Source: Acidobacteriota bacterium
GTDB lineage: Bacteria > Acidobacteriota > Thermoanaerobaculia > Gp7-AA8
Direction: 5' to 3'
Length of the DNA stretch: 6,334 nt
Assembly (NCBI GenBank): GCA_003222375.1
Contig: QHVX01000382.1
Span: 1 to 6,334 of the forward strand
Shown: positions 5,346-6,334 of the stretch, one piece after another
How positions within the stretch are numbered: the first letter of the stretch is position 1
Layout of the letters: each line of letters starts with the position of its first letter
Notes under the pieces: generated by a model
What the model was told of the DNA's origin: nothing
The model's input: the letters and a program-made list of their open reading frames with translations, nothing else
Database searches by the model: none
Position numbers and translations under genes: made by a program

Positions 5346-6023
5346 CGCCAGAAAGACGGCCGCGTACGCAACGTCGTCGGGGACGCCGAGTCGTTTGAGC
5401 GCGATGCGGCCTTCGAGGGTTTTGCGCGATTCGTCAGCGAGTGACACCGTCATCGCAGTTTGGATGAATCCGGGCGCGATCGCGTTGACTGTCACATTTC
5501 GCGATCCGATCTCCAGCGCCAGCGCCTTCGTGAAGCCGATGATGCCGGCCTTCGACGCGGCATAATTCGTCTGCCCCGGATTGCCCATCAATCCGACTAC
5601 CGACGAGATGTTGATGATGCGGCCCCATCGCGCGCGGATCATCTTCTTGACGACTTCCTGCGAGATGTGGAACGCCGAGTCGAGATTCGTCCGCAAAACG
5701 GCCGTCCACGCTTCGGGTTTCATCCGCAAAAAGAGATCGTCCTCCGTCACGCCGGCGTTGTTGACGAGGATATCGATCGGCTGCTGTTCGAGGAGCGCCT
5801 TGATGCGCTCGCGAACATCGTCGCCGGTGATGTCGAGCTGCACGCCGGTCGCGCGATGTCCGGCGTTGGTGAGCTCGGCGGCGATCTCTTCGACGCGCTG
5901 CACGCTTCGGGCAGCGCATAGAACGTAGGCACCGCATTCCGCGAGACGGCGGGCGATCGCTTCGCCGATTCCGCGCGACGCACCGGTGACCAGCGCGGTC
6001 TTGCCGCTCAGATCGATTCTCAT
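5283..6023 (-). CDS. fabG: 3-oxoacyl-ACP reductase (SDR family)
   Basis: The 246-residue protein has the full length typical of FabG, which reduces 3-oxoacyl-ACP with NADPH in the elongation cycle of cytoplasmic type II fatty-acid synthesis. The N-terminal TGASRGIG (13-20) is the cofactor loop and NNAG is at 88-91. The catalytic tetrad is N113, S141, Y154 and K158 in the INISSVVGLMGNPGQTNYAASK region. The C terminus is GTVLNVSGGLYT. ATG at 6021-6023 overlaps the fabD stop as ATGA, which implies coupling; GGAG (6035-6038) lies 11 nt upstream. SDR proteins are easily mis-assigned, but the VVGLMGNPGQTNYAASKAG block and fabD neighbour argue strongly for FabG. No acpP follows. The stop at 5283-5285 lies inside the convergent deacetylase frame. 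Confidence 0.95.
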   Translation of the reverse strand: MRIDLSGKTALVTGASRGIGEAIARRLAECGAYVLCAARSVQRVEEIAAELTNAGHRATGVQLDITGDDVRERIKALLEQQPIDILVNNAGVTEDDLFLRMKPEAWTAVLRTNLDSAFHISQEVVKKMIRARWGRIINISSVVGLMGNPGQTNYAASKAGIIGFTKALALEIGSRNVTVNAIAPGFIQTAMTVSLADESRKTLEGRIALKRLGVPDDVAYAAVFLASEQAGYITGTVLNVSGGLYT

Positions 6024-6334
6024 TGCACCACTTTCTCCACGAACGCTTCGATCGACGGAACATCCGACACGTTGATCAGCTCCACCGAGGAATCGATCCG
6101 CTTGACCAATCCGGTGAGCACATTTCCAGGTCCGATCTCGACGAACCTTCGGACACCCATCGCGATCATGCGCTGCACGGACTCGACCCAGCGCACTGGC
6201 GAGACGACCTGCCGCAGCAGCGCGTTGCGCATTGCGGTCGCAGTGCCGATCGGCGATGCATCGACATTCGACACCAGCGCGATCCAGAGATCTTTGAACG
6301 GCGCAGCGTCCAGAATCGGATGCAATTTCTCCTC
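6020..6334 (-). CDS. fabD: Malonyl-CoA:ACP transacylase, C-terminal part only
   Basis: The frame is open to the right edge, so this is the last 104 residues of a protein normally about 300 long. FabD moves malonyl from CoA to acyl carrier protein to supply fatty-acid elongation. Visible family hallmarks are the SNVDASPI strand, LLRQVVSPVRWVESV with the conserved Gln and SPVRW, and FVEIGPGNVLTGLVKRI near the end. Many FabD proteins have Lys where Asn follows GPG here. The catalytic Ser and His would be off-window. A TTG at 6325-6323 is internal, not a start, because the frame continues with EEK before it. The stop TGA (6022-6020) overlaps the fabG ATG by four bases, so the two are an operon. 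Confidence 0.93.
   Translation of the reverse strand, partial: EEKLHPILDAAPFKDLWIALVSNVDASPIGTATAMRNALLRQVVSPVRWVESVQRMIAMGVRRFVEIGPGNVLTGLVKRIDSSVELINVSDVPSIEAFVEKVVQ

Noticed and set aside
5434..6063. 209-residue open frame on the minus strand, other frame of fabG
   Set aside because: It is a shadow of fabG with Arg/Ser-rich low-complexity composition; the fabG frame carries all catalytic motifs.

Overview
The window is a piece of a GC-rich bacterial chromosome (roughly 60% GC by eye). No single feature fixes the taxon. A large secreted protein with carboxypeptidase-regulatory-like repeats, CCA-encoding tRNA genes and a fabD-fabG pair would fit Acidobacteriota or a similar soil or sediment lineage, but this is inference only.

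Left part (1-2663, + strand): the 3' portion of one large gene for a modular secreted or surface protein. Its reading frame is open to the left window edge, so the true start and signal peptide lie outside. In order, it has an N-terminal beta-rich module like those preceding RHS/YD-repeat proteins, five carboxypeptidase-regulatory-like (Cna-B-like) repeats each with a cysteine pair, a bacterial Ig-like domain and a C-terminal beta module. A perfect 15-bp GC-rich hairpin follows and probably terminates both this gene and the convergent tRNA-Thr gene.

Middle (2718-2951): two divergent tRNA genes, tRNA-Thr(CGT) on the minus strand and tRNA-Arg(TCG) on the plus strand. The 81-bp gap between them carries two overlapping sigma70-like promoters. 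The tRNA-Arg gene ends only 8 nt before the next coding sequence, so the two are probably co-transcribed.

Right-centre (2960-5345, + strand): a two-gene unit, a polytopic GT-C/ArnT-like glycosyltransferase followed by a PIG-L/LmbE-family deacetylase. The pair suggests building and N-deacetylating an envelope glycolipid or glycan. Their junction is odd. The glycosyltransferase frame runs 119 nt into the deacetylase gene, while a strong Shine-Dalgarno sequence opens a 19-codon ORF whose stop overlaps the deacetylase GTG start. The deacetylase frame in turn overlaps the convergent fabG end by 63 nt.

Right end (5283-6334, - strand): fabG and the C-terminal part of fabD, overlapping by ATGA, from a type II fatty-acid synthesis cluster that continues off the right edge. 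acpP is not found directly after fabG here.

No CRISPR array, insertion sequence, phage gene or obvious defence system is present. The more unusual signals are the repeat architecture of the surface protein, the gene overlaps, the tRNA-to-CDS spacing and an AT-rich rare-codon patch in the deacetylase.
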